64,000 nucleotides of DNA from Achromobacter sp. MFA1 R4 (lineage in GTDB: Bacteria; Pseudomonadota; Gammaproteobacteria; Burkholderiales; Burkholderiaceae_B), in the NCBI RefSeq assembly GCF_900156745.1, contig NZ_LT707065.1, positions 4,402,001 through 4,466,000 of the forward strand, in the 5' to 3' direction. The notes below the pieces were generated by a model. That model worked only from the letters and a program-made list of their open reading frames with translations, was not told where the DNA came from and made no database searches. The number at the start of each line of letters is the position of its first letter. Positions within the stretch are counted from its first letter, which is position 1. Positions 63,801-64,000 of the stretch are shown here, in pieces. Made by a program: the position numbers and the translations under genes.

Positions 63801-64000
63801 CGGGCGACGGCGGCTTCCAACTCGATGTCGCCAAGAACACCGGCCTGATCGGCGGCGTCATCGCCAGCAGCGACAAAGCGGTCGCCGACGGCAAGAACGT
63901 CCTGATCACCGGCACCCTCACCAACCGCGACGTCGAGAATCACGCCAGCTACGAAGGCCAGTCCATCCAACTAGGCGGTGGCGTGAGCTTTGGCGGCGCC
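60812..64000 (+). pseudogene. 5'-truncated second CdiA/FhaB fragment (orphan module), runs off the window
   Basis: An open frame from just after a TAG at 60809-60811 to the right edge (more than 1060 codons, no stop seen), without signal peptide, TPS domain or a start codon with a ribosome site. It begins with a stretch nearly identical to the main exoprotein (60890-61113 against 56271-56494) and then diverges while keeping the same FHA-2 repeat layout (GRDINL, SAGRDMTIIAAG, QAGNALTMNSGGDTVLRG). It then reaches the segment equivalent to residues about 2800-2950 of the main protein. The pre-toxin, toxin and immunity parts should lie beyond 64000. Orphan CDI modules of this kind serve as a reserve of alternative toxin tips. 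Without an upstream promoter and start it is probably silent unless recombined. Confidence 0.8.
60890..61113 (+). repeat. 224-base duplication of the exoprotein gene
   Basis: Collinear with 56271-56494 in the main gene, with about six mismatches by eye. It marks the left end of homology of the orphan fragment and could support recombination between the two loci. Confidence 0.85.

Overview
The window is high-GC DNA from a betaproteobacterium, most likely Alcaligenaceae (Achromobacter/Bordetella type). The reasons are strong G/C third positions, two Bug-type (TctC-like) tricarboxylate-binding receptors, many peptide/opine ABC cassettes, LysR- and AraC-type catabolic regulators, and a very large filamentous-haemagglutinin-like exoprotein. 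The genus is inferred from gene content and codon bias; no rRNA or tRNA gene was seen.

1-20 kb: a partial GNAT gene, a methyl-accepting chemotaxis protein, a small exported protein and a PhzF-like isomerase. An AraC regulator then faces a three-gene catabolic operon (FAH-family hydrolase, alpha/beta hydrolase, metal amidohydrolase). Next come a class C beta-lactamase, a VapBC-type toxin-antitoxin pair with a perfect palindromic operator, an M20 carbamoylase-type amidase, a complete Dpp/Opp-type importer (binding protein, two permeases, two ATPases), a DUF2242-like lipoprotein and a HemJ/CopD-like membrane protein.

18-40 kb: two hypothetical proteins, PPK2 polyphosphate kinase, a DOPA-dioxygenase-like protein, a SUI1/YciH protein and Hsp15 (HslR). 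A Bug receptor plus PDC-hydrolase-like amidohydrolase lies divergent from its LysR regulator. A YddA/SbmA-type ABC exporter is preceded by a perfect PmrA-box-like motif. A minus-strand run follows: aspartate dehydrogenase, Bug receptor, type B carboxylesterase, adenine/adenosine deaminase, LysR and PanB. After it come a lipoprotein, a Sel1-like protein, a MATE transporter, a lytic transglycosylase and small acetyltransferases.

40-48 kb: a minus-strand peptide uptake operon in the order MarR-like regulator, fused two-NBD ATPase, binding protein, DppB, DppC, M14 metallocarboxypeptidase. It has a tandem REP-like repeat between binding protein and permease.

48-64 kb: a two-partner secretion / contact-dependent inhibition (CDI) locus in B-A-I order. 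It holds the TpsB outer-membrane transporter, a 3488-residue CdiA/FhaB-like exoprotein, and a small immunity-candidate gene overlapping it by 4 bases. After a short scrambled junction, a second 5'-truncated CdiA fragment runs off the right edge. It is nearly identical to the main gene at first and then diverges, as expected for an orphan effector module. The unrecognised C-terminal toxin/immunity pair and the orphan module are the most interesting part of the window.
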